The position numbers and the translations under genes are program-made. From contig JAMCQI010000049.1 of the NCBI GenBank assembly GCA_023381515.1, forward strand, positions 62,001 through 126,000: DNA of 64,000 nucleotides, given 5' to 3'. The DNA comes from Chloroflexota bacterium (GTDB taxonomy: Bacteria > Chloroflexota > Anaerolineae > UBA4142). Of this stretch, positions 7,828-15,824 are shown piece after piece. The first letter of the stretch is position 1, and the number at the start of each line of letters is the position of its first letter. The notes under the pieces are model-generated. The model saw nothing but the letters and a program-made list of their open reading frames with translations, searched no databases and had not been told where the DNA came from.

Positions 7828-8892
7828 ATGCTATCTCGCCGTGATTTTCTACACCGTTTCTTCCTCTATACACTGAGCCTGTACGCGGGCGGAAGTGCGC
7901 TCTCCGCGTGCAGCCCAAGGGAGACGCCCCCTCCGATCATCCCTACCTCGACCATGCCTCCCTCCCCCACGGCGACCAATACGCTCTCTCCAACAGGGGT
8001 CCCCTACGGAGCACCTCCGCCCACGGCCGCGGCCACCACAACCCTGACACGCGTACCCCCGTCCCCGACGCCATTCCAGCCCTATCTCTCGGTCGCACAC
8101 GGGCCCAGTCCCTCTGCCATTACGCGTGCCGCGATTGATACGCTCGGAGGCATCGGCCGATTTGTCAAAAAGGGTGATGATGTCATTATCAAGCCCAACA
8201 TCTGCAACGCCTCGCTCAAGCCGGAGCTCGCCTCGACAACCAACCCTGAGGTGGTCGCCACACTCGTGACTCTGTGTCTTGATGCCGGTGCGAAACGCGT
8301 ACGTGTCATGGATCAACCCTTTTCCGGCACGGCGGTTGAGGCTTACAAGACAAGTGGAATTCGAGACGCCGTCGAACGCGCCGGCGGGCAGATGGAAATC
8401 ATGAGCGATATGAAGTATGTGACGACGAGCTTTCCCCAAGGCCGAGATATCAAGAGTTGGAAGGTGTACGAGGACATTCTTAAAGCGGATGTCCTCATCA
8501 ATGTCCCGGTCGCCAAGACGCACGACCTCGCCAAGCTCACCCTCGCGATGAAGGGGCTGATGGGCGTCATTCCCAATGCTAACCGATCGGCGTTTCACAA
8601 TTCCATCGACCAGCGCATTGCCGATTTGAACACAGTCGTCCATCCCACGCTGAACGTTGTCGATGCGGTCCGCGTGGTGGTGCGAAATGGCCCGACGAAC
8701 TGGAACCCGGCGAATGTGGTGGTTGCCAATACTGTTATTGCGAGTCATGACGTGGTCGCGGCAGATGCCTATGCGGCGAAGACATTGTTCCAAAGGCAGC
8801 CTCAGGAGATTGGGTACATCCGCCTTGGCGGCGAAATGGGGATCGGCAAGTACGATCTACAGAACATGGTCATCAAAGAAGTTTCCGTGTAA
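7828..8892 (+). CDS. DUF362-domain Tat-type lipoprotein
   Basis: A 354-residue protein with the N-terminus MLSRRDFLHRFFLYTLSLYA...LSAC: a twin-arginine motif (SRRDFL), a hydrophobic core and a lipobox Cys near residue 29, so it is probably exported folded and lipid-anchored. A Pro/Thr-rich linker (to about residue 90) precedes the DUF362 domain, with VIIKPNICNASLKPELASTTNPEVV, split as IIKPNIC and TTNPEVVATLV, then GAKRVRVMDQ and VLINVPVAKTHDLAKLTLAMKG. DUF362 proteins often associate with ferredoxin-type partners, and the next gene, overlapping at TAATG, is a membrane polyferredoxin. The biochemical role is unproven. Confidence 0.9.
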   Translation: MLSRRDFLHRFFLYTLSLYAGGSALSACSPRETPPPIIPTSTMPPSPTATNTLSPTGVPYGAPPPTAAATTTLTRVPPSPTPFQPYLSVAHGPSPSAITRAAIDTLGGIGRFVKKGDDVIIKPNICNASLKPELASTTNPEVVATLVTLCLDAGAKRVRVMDQPFSGTAVEAYKTSGIRDAVERAGGQMEIMSDMKYVTTSFPQGRDIKSWKVYEDILKADVLINVPVAKTHDLAKLTLAMKGLMGVIPNANRSAFHNSIDQRIADLNTVVHPTLNVVDAVRVVVRNGPTNWNPANVVVANTVIASHDVVAADAYAAKTLFQRQPQEIGYIRLGGEMGIGKYDLQNMVIKEVSV

Positions 8893-10433
8893 TGAACGCA
8901 CGCCATTGGCGGCGCGCCCGCCAAGTAGCCCAAATTGCGAGCTTGTTCCTTTTCTTCCTGCTCGCGGCACTGACCTATCGCGAATCGCAATCCCTTGTTC
9001 CGCTCGACCTCTATTTTCGTCTCGATCCATTGGTCGCGGCGAGTGCCATCATCGCCTCGCGTGCACTGATTACCATTCTCCTCACGTCCGCTGTCGCGCT
9101 CGCGCTCGGGTACGTATTGGGCCGGGTGTGGTGCGGCTGGCTGTGCCCTTTGGGCGGCATCCTGGACATCGTCTCCCCCCATGCGCCGCACCCGATCGAG
9201 CGACATACTCGCTGGCGCGGTGTCAAGTATGTCCTCCTGCTGACTCTTCTGTGTGCTGCCGTCCTGGGCAATCTGTCGCTTCTCATCCTCGACCCGATCA
9301 CGCTTTTGAATCGGACCTTTGCCAGCGCCTTTATGCCGGCGCTCAACGTGATCGTCGTCGGGTTGGAGACTCTGCTCTATCCCATCGCTCCGCTGCAAGC
9401 GCCCTTGGATTGGATCGAGCAGGGTGTGCGCGGCACCATTCTGCCGGCCCAGCAGACCTTTTATCAGCTCGGGTGGCTCCTCGCGGCAGCCTTCGCCGCC
9501 GTGATTGCGCTGGATTGGGTGGCACCGCGCTTTTGGTGTCGCTACCTCTGTCCTCTGGGCGCGGTCTATGCCCTTGAATCCAAGGTTTCTGTCCTGCGGC
9601 CGCGTGCTACGGCGGAATGCGACCGCTGCGCCGCGTGCGTGCGTGTCTGCCCTACCGGGGCGATCGCAATCTCCAAGACCGGATTGGCCGTCGATCCCGC
9701 CGAATGCGTCGTCTGTCTCGATTGCGTGGCCGCCTGCCCCAAATCGGCGATCACGTTTGGTTTCTCCAGGTCGAACGAGACCAAAGCAAGCTTCAACCTG
9801 TCGCGGCGACATTTTGTCGAGAGTGCCGTGTTCGGCGCGGCGGCCGTCGCGCTCTTCCGCTCGGCGCCGGCCGCCCGCCGCGATGACAGCTTTCTCGTTC
9901 GCCCGCCCGGGGCACGTGAGAATGATTTCCTGAGCAAATGTGTGCGCTGCGGCGAATGCGTCAAAGTCTGTCCGACGGGCGGCTTGCAGCCGAGTCTTTT
10001 TGAGGCCGGCCTGGAGGGACTGTGGACGCCGGTCCTCGTCCCACGGTTAGGCTATTGCGACTATTCCTGCAACGCGTGCGGCCAGATCTGCCCGACCGAG
10101 GCCATCCCGCGCCTCGCCCTTGCGGACAAGCGTACAAAAATCATCGGCGTCGCGTACATCGACCAGAACCGCTGCATCCCCTGGGCCAGCTACCGCCCAT
10201 GCATCGTCTGCCAGGAAATGTGCCCTCTGCCCGATAAGGCCGTCAAGCTGGACGAAGTGGACGTCATTGCTCCGGATGGTCGTCAGGTGCACCTGCAGCG
10301 TCCCCGCGTCCAGCATGACCTCTGCATTGGCTGCGGCATTTGCGAGTACCAGTGTCCGCTCGTCGGCCCGGCCGCTATCCGGGTCTACGTTCCCATGCAG
10401 TTTCCGCCCCTGTTGGGAGAGGCCTCCTCTTAA
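8892..10433 (+). CDS. Membrane-bound polyferredoxin (NapH/NosR-type 4Fe-4S protein)
   Basis: A 513-residue protein. The N-terminal part has about five membrane helices with two CxxxCP motifs typical of NapH/NosR C-termini (CGWLCPLGG and CRYLCPLGA). Ferredoxin-type 4Fe-4S motifs follow: CDRCAACVRVCP, CVVCLDCVAACP, then after an internal hydrophobic segment preceded by SRRHFVES, CVRCGECVKVCP, CDYSCNACGQICP, CIVCQEMCP and CIGCGICEYQCP. This supports electron transfer across or along the membrane to an extracytoplasmic partner, plausibly the DUF362 lipoprotein. The internal twin-arginine-like stretch (about residues 305-325) suggests fusion of a membrane NapH module with an exported ferredoxin module. 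Confidence 0.9.
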   Translation: MNARHWRRARQVAQIASLFLFFLLAALTYRESQSLVPLDLYFRLDPLVAASAIIASRALITILLTSAVALALGYVLGRVWCGWLCPLGGILDIVSPHAPHPIERHTRWRGVKYVLLLTLLCAAVLGNLSLLILDPITLLNRTFASAFMPALNVIVVGLETLLYPIAPLQAPLDWIEQGVRGTILPAQQTFYQLGWLLAAAFAAVIALDWVAPRFWCRYLCPLGAVYALESKVSVLRPRATAECDRCAACVRVCPTGAIAISKTGLAVDPAECVVCLDCVAACPKSAITFGFSRSNETKASFNLSRRHFVESAVFGAAAVALFRSAPAARRDDSFLVRPPGARENDFLSKCVRCGECVKVCPTGGLQPSLFEAGLEGLWTPVLVPRLGYCDYSCNACGQICPTEAIPRLALADKRTKIIGVAYIDQNRCIPWASYRPCIVCQEMCPLPDKAVKLDEVDVIAPDGRQVHLQRPRVQHDLCIGCGICEYQCPLVGPAAIRVYVPMQFPPLLGEASS

Positions 10434-10438
10434 GCAAA

Positions 10439-10471
10439 GAGCCCGCGGAAGCGCAGGCTCGACTGTTTTTC
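10439..10471 (+). terminator. Intrinsic terminator after the polyferredoxin gene
   Basis: GAGCC (10439-10443) pairs with GGCTC (10456-10460), extended by an inner CGC/GCG; GACTGTTTTTC follows. It lies just after the stop at 10433 and before the convergent regulator gene. Confidence 0.7.
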
Positions 10472-10476
10472 ATCCC

Positions 10477-10797
10477 TCATTTCACCAGCCGGGCCATCTG
10501 AGCCCGATACTGTTTGAACGCCGCTGTCCCCTTGGGTGTAAGGCGGCACAACGTATTCGGCTTTTTGCCAACAAAGCGCTTTTCCACGGCGACGTAGCCC
10601 GCGTCCTCGAGCTTGGTCAGATGCACGGACAGATTCCCCTGTGTCATGCCGGTGATATTGCGCAAATAGACAAAATCTGCCGATTCGCACGCTGCCAAGA
10701 CGGCGACAATCGCCAGCCGCGCCGGTTCGTGGATGATCCGATCCACCTCCAAAAGGCTCTGCGCATCCACGGGCTTAGCCGCCGGCTCTGTTTTCAT
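10477..10797 (-). CDS. Winged-helix transcriptional regulator
   Basis: A 106-residue protein with a winged helix: EVDRIIHEPARLAIVAVL, a recognition-helix region GMTQGNLSVHLTKLEDAGYV, then a wing VEKRFVGKKPNTLCRLTPKG. This arrangement is typical of small ArsR/MarR-like regulators of the HTH_34 group. MKTEPAAKPVD at 10797 is taken as the start; a longer frame begins at 10833. It overlaps the 3' end of the membrane-protein gene by 23 bp, so the two are co-transcribed and coupled. It is the likely ligand for the palindromes near the operon promoter (11440-11459). Confidence 0.87.
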   Translation of the reverse strand: MKTEPAAKPVDAQSLLEVDRIIHEPARLAIVAVLAACESADFVYLRNITGMTQGNLSVHLTKLEDAGYVAVEKRFVGKKPNTLCRLTPKGTAAFKQYRAQMARLVK

Positions 10798-11422
10798 CGT
10801 CACGCTCCGGTTGTCGTGGGGCACTATGGTCAAATCGGTACCAAGCGACGATTCCTAACACAAGCATGCCGGCGCCCACCCCAATAAAGAAAAGGGCGCC
10901 CTCCTGGTCCAGAGACAGTGAGAACACGAGCGGTGTAATTCCGAGAACGAGACTCCATGCAGCCAAGAGCAGATATCGTCGCAACCCCAAGCGATAGCTC
11001 AAATAACCAAATGCTCCCAAGAACACAAGGCCATAGAGGAACGAAATATGCTCCAGGCGATGGGTCGCGACGGCAATGCCCGCTCCGATAATCGCCGCGA
11101 GCAAGAACCCGGCGAGCGCTCGGGCCACACGCCGAGACCCCTGCTTCTCGAATGTGACATACCCGGCCCGCGGATACGTGTAGCGCTCCTTGAGCACCCT
11201 TACCAACCAGCCCACGGCGACCGCTCCCCCTACGAGGAGGAGAGGGCCCGCCGTACCCCACAACAGCCATAAAGGCGAGCCCGGCGGAGTTACCGACTCG
11301 CCGACGAACAACAAGCCGAGCAAGAGCAAAAAGAGCCCCATAGCCGCGTCTGAAATGCCGTCAAGGTACCAATACCGCCGTGTCCGCTGCATCCATTCGT
11401 CAATTTGCCTAGAGGTCGTCAT
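10775..11422 (-). CDS. Polytopic membrane protein paired with a winged-helix regulator
   Basis: A 215-residue protein with an N-terminal soluble helix (MTTSRQIDEWMQRTRRYWYLDG) and about six hydrophobic segments. A basic loop, YTYPRAGYVTFEKQGSRRVAR, separates the first and second halves. GGAGG lies 8 nt ahead of the ATG. The regulator gene starts inside its 3' end. Proteins of this plan next to wHTH regulators are common, but their function is not established. Confidence 0.8.
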   Translation of the reverse strand: MTTSRQIDEWMQRTRRYWYLDGISDAAMGLFLLLLGLLFVGESVTPPGSPLWLLWGTAGPLLLVGGAVAVGWLVRVLKERYTYPRAGYVTFEKQGSRRVARALAGFLLAAIIGAGIAVATHRLEHISFLYGLVFLGAFGYLSYRLGLRRYLLLAAWSLVLGITPLVFSLSLDQEGALFFIGVGAGMLVLGIVAWYRFDHSAPRQPERDDENRAGG

Positions 11423-11439
11423 GGCAGTGCCTCCTATGG

Positions 11440-11497
11440 TTTGTGATACAAACTAGTTTACAAGAATCAGTATACATCATCAGCGCTTCATTGTCAA
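11440..11497 (-). promoter_or_regulatory. Consensus promoter plus palindromic operator candidates
   Basis: On the minus strand TTGACA (complement of 11492-11497), a 17-nt spacer and TATACT (complement of 11469-11474) give a near-perfect sigma-A promoter, with transcription starting near 11462. Two palindromes lie between it and the start codon: AAACTAGTTT (11450-11459) and TTTGT-GAT-ACAAA (11440-11452). They are placed to bind the regulator encoded by the same operon. Confidence 0.75.
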
Positions 11498-11526
11498 GTG
11501 CTTTTCTCATAATCCGCCTTCTCCAA

Positions 11527-11555
11527 TTGCACGATGCACCTAAACGGAGTAAAAT
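11527..11555 (+). promoter_or_regulatory. Promoter candidate for the methyltransferase gene
   Basis: TTGCAC (11527-11532), a 17-nt spacer and TAAAAT (11550-11555) lie on the plus strand, divergent from the minus-strand promoter at 11469-11497. The predicted start near 11562 gives a leader of about 13 nt before TTG 11575. Confidence 0.5.
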
Positions 11556-11574
11556 ACCTTCAAAAGCGCAGGAG

Positions 11575-12372
11575 TTGACCATTACCACAATAGCCCAGCC
11601 AGTTCAGCCGGCAGTCACAGAGATACCTGAAGACGAGCACTGGTGGTTTGCCACCCGGACGTGGTCTCTGCTGAATCTCTTGGACGTAACCATACCTACC
11701 CGCACGAACCGCGTCCTTGATGTGGGATGCGGGGCGGGAAACATGATTCATCACTTGAGCCGCTACGGACAGGTCCGCGGAGTCGATATTGATCCCCGGC
11801 CCGTCGCAATGGCCCAGTCCCGCGGCTACCAGGTCGAACTGGGCGATCCGGCTCGCGGCCTGTCCTTTCCGGACGGGTCCTTTGATCTCGTGACGGCGCT
11901 CGACGTGATCGAGCACATGGACGACGACCAGCCGCTGTTTCGGGAGGCCTATCGGGTCCTGCGGCCCGGCGGCCTACTGGTAATCTCGACCCCCGCCTTC
12001 CAGTGGCTGTGGAGCTATAACGACGTCTTGAACGGCCACCGGCGTCGGTACACACCGGGTGGATTGCGTCAGGGAATTGAAGGGGAAGGCTTTCGAGTGC
12101 GCCGTCTGACTTTCGGATTCTTTATGGTCTTTCCCATGTCCGCGCCGCTCATTCTCTTACGTAACCTGCGGGGCAGCAAGCAACATCTGAGCTCGCACCA
12201 TTTTCAACAGGATGCCTATCAGGTCGAGATGGAGCCCGTGGCGCCGTGGCTCAACCAGATTCTGCGTGGCGTCGGCCGCGTCGAAGCCGCTATGTTGAAA
12301 TGGGTCAACCTGCCGATCGGCACATCGCTTACTTGCATTGCGGATAAAGTCTATGGAAGGGATGAACCATAA
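11575..12372 (+). CDS. Class I SAM-dependent methyltransferase
   Basis: About 265 residues. RVLDVGCGAGNMIHHLSRYG is SAM-binding motif I, VRGVDIDPRPVAMA motif II, and FDLVTALDVIEHMDDDQPLF the DxxEH-type motif IV region; EIPEDEHWWFATRTW upstream is typical of methyltransferases in surface-sugar or lipid pathways. The frame is open to 11443, but that stretch overlies the divergent promoter, so I place the start at TTG 11575, just after AGGAG; the exact start is uncertain. Substrate unknown. Confidence 0.85.
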   Translation: MTITTIAQPVQPAVTEIPEDEHWWFATRTWSLLNLLDVTIPTRTNRVLDVGCGAGNMIHHLSRYGQVRGVDIDPRPVAMAQSRGYQVELGDPARGLSFPDGSFDLVTALDVIEHMDDDQPLFREAYRVLRPGGLLVISTPAFQWLWSYNDVLNGHRRRYTPGGLRQGIEGEGFRVRRLTFGFFMVFPMSAPLILLRNLRGSKQHLSSHHFQQDAYQVEMEPVAPWLNQILRGVGRVEAAMLKWVNLPIGTSLTCIADKVYGRDEP

Positions 12373-12408
12373 CCACGGAAGAGATCATCTCTAGTTGGAG
12401 GTTGAAAT

Positions 12409-12651
12409 ATGGCAGAAGTAAAGACTGAACAAGAAATGTCTTGGGAAGACCACCTCGCGGCGGCCGTCAAAGGCTTGCGCCGGGAATGGCGTGCGCAGGT
12501 ATTGCCCTCCGAGTTTTGGTCACACCGCCGCGCCGCCCACCGGGAAATGCTCATGGCCTGTCGCTCCCTGCTGGACGCGAGGATCTCCAAGCTGGAAGCC
12601 GAAGAAGAAGAAAAATCCGCGCCCAAACAATCGCGGATCGTGGTCGAATAG
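12409..12651 (+). CDS. Small charged helical protein
   Basis: An 80-residue protein with RBS GGAGG about 8 nt before the ATG. The sequence (EMSWEDHLAAAVKGLRREWR, FWSHRRAAHREMLMACRSLL) is helical and highly charged, ending in a Lys/Glu-rich stretch (KLEAEEEEKSAPKQSR). No known domain recognised. A strong hairpin follows at 12675-12719. Confidence 0.65.
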   Translation: MAEVKTEQEMSWEDHLAAAVKGLRREWRAQVLPSEFWSHRRAAHREMLMACRSLLDARISKLEAEEEEKSAPKQSRIVVE

Positions 12652-12674
12652 TCCCGAGAACAACGAGTGTATGG

Positions 12675-12719
12675 CCTCGGAAGCCTCCGGCGCAGAAGCA
12701 GCGCTGGAGACTTCCGAGG
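12675..12719. terminator. Strong hairpin between convergent genes
   Basis: CCTCGGAAG (12675-12683) plus CTCC (12685-12688) pair with GGAG (12706-12709) plus CTTCCGAGG (12711-12719), with one mismatch and a 17-nt loop. There is no long T run on either side. It separates the small plus-strand gene from rqcH and may act in both directions. Confidence 0.5.
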
Positions 12720-12725
12720 ACCGTA

Positions 12726-14468
12726 TCACTCTTTATCCTGTTCGCTTCTCGGCGATACCCGCAGAACCCTTTCGCTTCTCACCGTCACCATGCCCGGCCT
12801 GCCGCCGCGTAAATGCCGCACGTTCTTGCGGGGAGTAACCATCACATCCGCGTACGACTCGCTCCGTGCCTGTGAGTAAAAGGCGGCCAGTTCGGCTGCT
12901 TGTTGAATGATCGGCTCGGGCACATCTCGGCCGCCGCTCAAGACGACGACGTGTGCTCCCGGTACATTGCGTGCGTGCAGCCACGGGTCTTCCGGCTCGG
13001 CGCGCTGAAAGGTGATTTCCTCATTCTGCTGCGCGTTCCTGCCGACGAGAATCGTGAATCCTTCGCTCGATGGGACTGTACGCGGCCCACCCGGTGCCCC
13101 CTTTGCCCCGCGCTTTCCCCTGGACGATATACCCGGCAGCAGCCTCGCCTCGCGTGCCGCGGTAATGACGGCATCCATCTCCGCCCGGTTCTCCGCCAAC
13201 TCTAGATCGCTCAGCATCTGGTCAGCATAATCGACCTCGGCTTGGGCCGCGGCGAGGAGCGGAGGCACGCGTGACAATGCATCTTTCGCGCGATGATACT
13301 CCTTAAAGTAGGCTTGAGCGTTCTCGATCGCGGACAGCTTGGGATTCAGCTCAATCTCGACGGACCCTGTCTCTGTCTCTGCCGCCAAGCGTTTCTGCCC
13401 CGCTCTCACTTGGGAAGCGTAGGCAAGCACCAGCTCCCCTTTGGTTTTCAGCCCCTCGACCTGCTCGGCCTCCGGGAGCGATTGCGTGAGCGCGTCCCGC
13501 TTGCGCGCGAGACGGTCGCGTGCCTGTTCTAGAGCACCGCGGAGCGGCTCCTTGGCAGCAGCATAGGATTCGACTGCGCCGTAAAATGCCTCTATCGCCG
13601 CGCTGATCGAGTCGAATTCCTGGACAACCGGGCACTGTGTGATGAGAAAAGGTGCATAATCCGCCGGAGCGCGACTCTCCGTCTCCCCGCGCTCATCTGC
13701 CTCCTCAAATGCGACAGTCGGCCGCCAGGGAGCATGCGACAGCTGCAGCAAGGTTCTCAGCACCGGCACAGCGACGGCAGTTTCAGCCTGTATCGTCCCC
13801 TCTTGCTCCCGTCTCCCTCTGTGCGCCTCATTCTCGATTCGGAAGGCTATTTCGTGCGCCAGCAGCGGGCTCACACCGGCCACTGACTTGACCAGCACCT
13901 GCCACAAGGGCTGCCCTCGATTCTCTTCCAGAACGCGCGCAAGCGAAGCCGCCGTGAGGAGCGAGGGATCGATCTTGGACTGGGGAGGCGGAGGCACATA
14001 GGGATGTTTGGGGAGAATGACACGCGCTCGGTTGAGCTGGGGGCCGATCCGCTTGAGGGCATCGACGATCTGATCCCCGGCATCAACAAGTATTAGATTT
14101 GAATATCTCCCAATAGTCTCGATCACCAGGTTCGTGACCCCTTCCGCCGCGTGATCAAAAGTCATCCTCAGCACGCGCTCGTGCGGGGGCTGAACGACAG
14201 AGTCGAGAAAAGCGTTCTCCACGTACTTGCGCAGCAGCAAAACCAACGGAGCAGGGGCTTCCCCACTGCCCCGCAGCTTGCCGCTGACCAGGTGGACGCG
14301 CGCATCTTCAGGGTGCGCGGTCAAGAACAAGTAATGTCGCCGGTGCTGGGAGTAAATCTCCATTCCGAAGGACAATGCATCGAGCTGCACAATCTCCTGC
14401 ACTCGCCCACGAACGATCTTTTCATTCAGCTCGTCGGCGACCGCTGCCAGGGTGACTGAATCGAACAT
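12726..14468 (-). CDS. rqcH: RqcH-type NFACT protein (ribosome quality control)
   Basis: A 580-residue protein. The NFACT-N/coiled-coil region begins MFDSVTLAAVADELNEKIVRG; long helices occupy about residues 290-430; the C-terminal NFACT-R domain (about 450-560) includes GRNAQQNEEITF and DPWLHARNVPGAHVVV. RqcH binds stalled 50S-peptidyl-tRNA and recruits Ala-tRNA for C-terminal alanine tailing. The Asp-Arg pair at 97-98 known from Bacillus subtilis RqcH corresponds here to Glu97-Arg98 (PPHERVLRM). Its start is adjacent to the mtaD stop, so it is the last gene of the minus-strand array. The older annotation 'fibronectin-binding protein' describes the same family. Confidence 0.93.
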   Translation of the reverse strand: MFDSVTLAAVADELNEKIVRGRVQEIVQLDALSFGMEIYSQHRRHYLFLTAHPEDARVHLVSGKLRGSGEAPAPLVLLLRKYVENAFLDSVVQPPHERVLRMTFDHAAEGVTNLVIETIGRYSNLILVDAGDQIVDALKRIGPQLNRARVILPKHPYVPPPPQSKIDPSLLTAASLARVLEENRGQPLWQVLVKSVAGVSPLLAHEIAFRIENEAHRGRREQEGTIQAETAVAVPVLRTLLQLSHAPWRPTVAFEEADERGETESRAPADYAPFLITQCPVVQEFDSISAAIEAFYGAVESYAAAKEPLRGALEQARDRLARKRDALTQSLPEAEQVEGLKTKGELVLAYASQVRAGQKRLAAETETGSVEIELNPKLSAIENAQAYFKEYHRAKDALSRVPPLLAAAQAEVDYADQMLSDLELAENRAEMDAVITAAREARLLPGISSRGKRGAKGAPGGPRTVPSSEGFTILVGRNAQQNEEITFQRAEPEDPWLHARNVPGAHVVVLSGGRDVPEPIIQQAAELAAFYSQARSESYADVMVTPRKNVRHLRGGRPGMVTVRSERVLRVSPRSEQDKE

Positions 14469-15797
14469 CTAGCTCTTGTACTCCCGCACAATGCTCATCT
14501 TCTGATTGACCAAACGCAGCGCCCGCTTCTCTGCTTCGACCAGAATTTTCTCCTCGTCGAGGGTCGTCAGCGCTCCTTTTCGCATGAGCACACGCCCATC
14601 CACGAGGCTATAGTCCACGTCATTCGCCTGCGCCCCGTATACGATATTCGCCGCTGCATTGTGTCTCGGCCGCAGATGCGGCCGGCCCATGTTGATCAAG
14701 ATAAGGTCGGCCGTGCGACCAGGTGCCAGGACGCCGCTGTTTTCAAACCCCAACGCGCGTGCCCCGTTTGCCGTCGCCAGCTTGAGCACTTGCATGCTCG
14801 GCAAGAGTTCCGGATCGCGGCATTCGGCTTTTTGCACCAGCGCCGCGAGGCGCGTTACTTCGAGCATGTTCAGGTCGTTGTTCGAAGCCGGTCCATCAGT
14901 CCCAAGCGCCACGTTCACGCCTTGCGTGAGCAGTTCAGGAACACGAGTCGTACCCATTGCCAACTTTAGATGCGTCTTGGGACACTGCACGACGTTCACG
15001 TGCTTTTGTTCAAGAATCGCCATGTCTTCTTTGTTCAAATAGATACAATGCGCGGCCAGGGTTGGGACATCGAGCACTCCCAGCGCGGCGAGGTGAGCAA
15101 CCGGCGTTTTCCCATACTCTTTCAGCGACTGGTCCACCTGGCTTTGCGATTCCGCCACGTGCAAATGGATGCCGGCGCCCAATTTCCTGGCAGAGGCCAC
15201 GGCGCGTTCCAGGAATGCTGGCTTGCAGACATAGGGCGAGTGCGGCCCAAGGATGGTGTGAATGCGGCCATCGGCCGCGCCCCGCCAACGCTGAACGAAC
15301 CTTTCGGTCAGTTCGAGAGTAGTGCCTCCGATTTCCTGCTCGGCGCCGAGACCAAACACACACCACGCGAGGAGCGCTTTTAGCCCCGATTCCTCGACAA
15401 CGCGTCCCACCTGAGACATCCAGAAATAGTGGTCGGCAAACGCGACGGTGCCGCTCCGGATCATTTCACAGGCGGCCAGCGCCGTGCCCCAGTACACATC
15501 CTCCTCGGTCAGCGCGCTCTCCGCCACCCAGATTTTCTCATTGAACCAACGGTCGAGCGGCATATCCTCCGCCCAACCCCTTTGCAGAGACATCGCGGCG
15601 TGCGTGTGCGCATTGAAGAAACCGGGCAAGGCCACATGGTCCCGTCCCTCGATGATCTCATCCGGCGAAAACCCGCGCGGCGGCTCCCCGATGGCCGAAA
15701 TGGTCTTGCCGTCCACGGCGATCGTCGTGTTCTTGAGCACGCGATCCTGAGCATCGAGGGTAAGAACGTCGACGTTCCGAATCAACAGGCGTGGCAT
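14469..15797 (-). CDS. mtaD: Amidohydrolase: 5'-methylthioadenosine/S-adenosylhomocysteine deaminase-like
   Basis: A 442-residue protein of the ATZ/TRZ amidohydrolase group. LPGFFNAHTHAAMSLQRGWA holds the HxH metal ligands and MPLDRWF the substrate lid. HLHVAES, LAAHCIYL and GTDGPASNNDLNML supply the remaining metal and catalytic residues, spaced as in MtaD/SsnA-type deaminases. It probably deaminates MTA, SAH or a related adenosine-type substrate in the cytoplasm. Downstream linkage to the nucleoside importer genes supports a purine-salvage role. RBS GGAG precedes the ATG. Exact substrate uncertain. Confidence 0.88.
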   Translation of the reverse strand: MPRLLIRNVDVLTLDAQDRVLKNTTIAVDGKTISAIGEPPRGFSPDEIIEGRDHVALPGFFNAHTHAAMSLQRGWAEDMPLDRWFNEKIWVAESALTEEDVYWGTALAACEMIRSGTVAFADHYFWMSQVGRVVEESGLKALLAWCVFGLGAEQEIGGTTLELTERFVQRWRGAADGRIHTILGPHSPYVCKPAFLERAVASARKLGAGIHLHVAESQSQVDQSLKEYGKTPVAHLAALGVLDVPTLAAHCIYLNKEDMAILEQKHVNVVQCPKTHLKLAMGTTRVPELLTQGVNVALGTDGPASNNDLNMLEVTRLAALVQKAECRDPELLPSMQVLKLATANGARALGFENSGVLAPGRTADLILINMGRPHLRPRHNAAANIVYGAQANDVDYSLVDGRVLMRKGALTTLDEEKILVEAEKRALRLVNQKMSIVREYKS

Positions 15798-15824
15798 CTG
15801 TCAACTCCTTGGGAGCACAGCCCT

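Noticed and set aside
11443..11574. N-terminal extension of the methyltransferase
   Set aside because: It would place coding sequence over a consensus promoter on the opposite strand, and the extension does not resemble the family.
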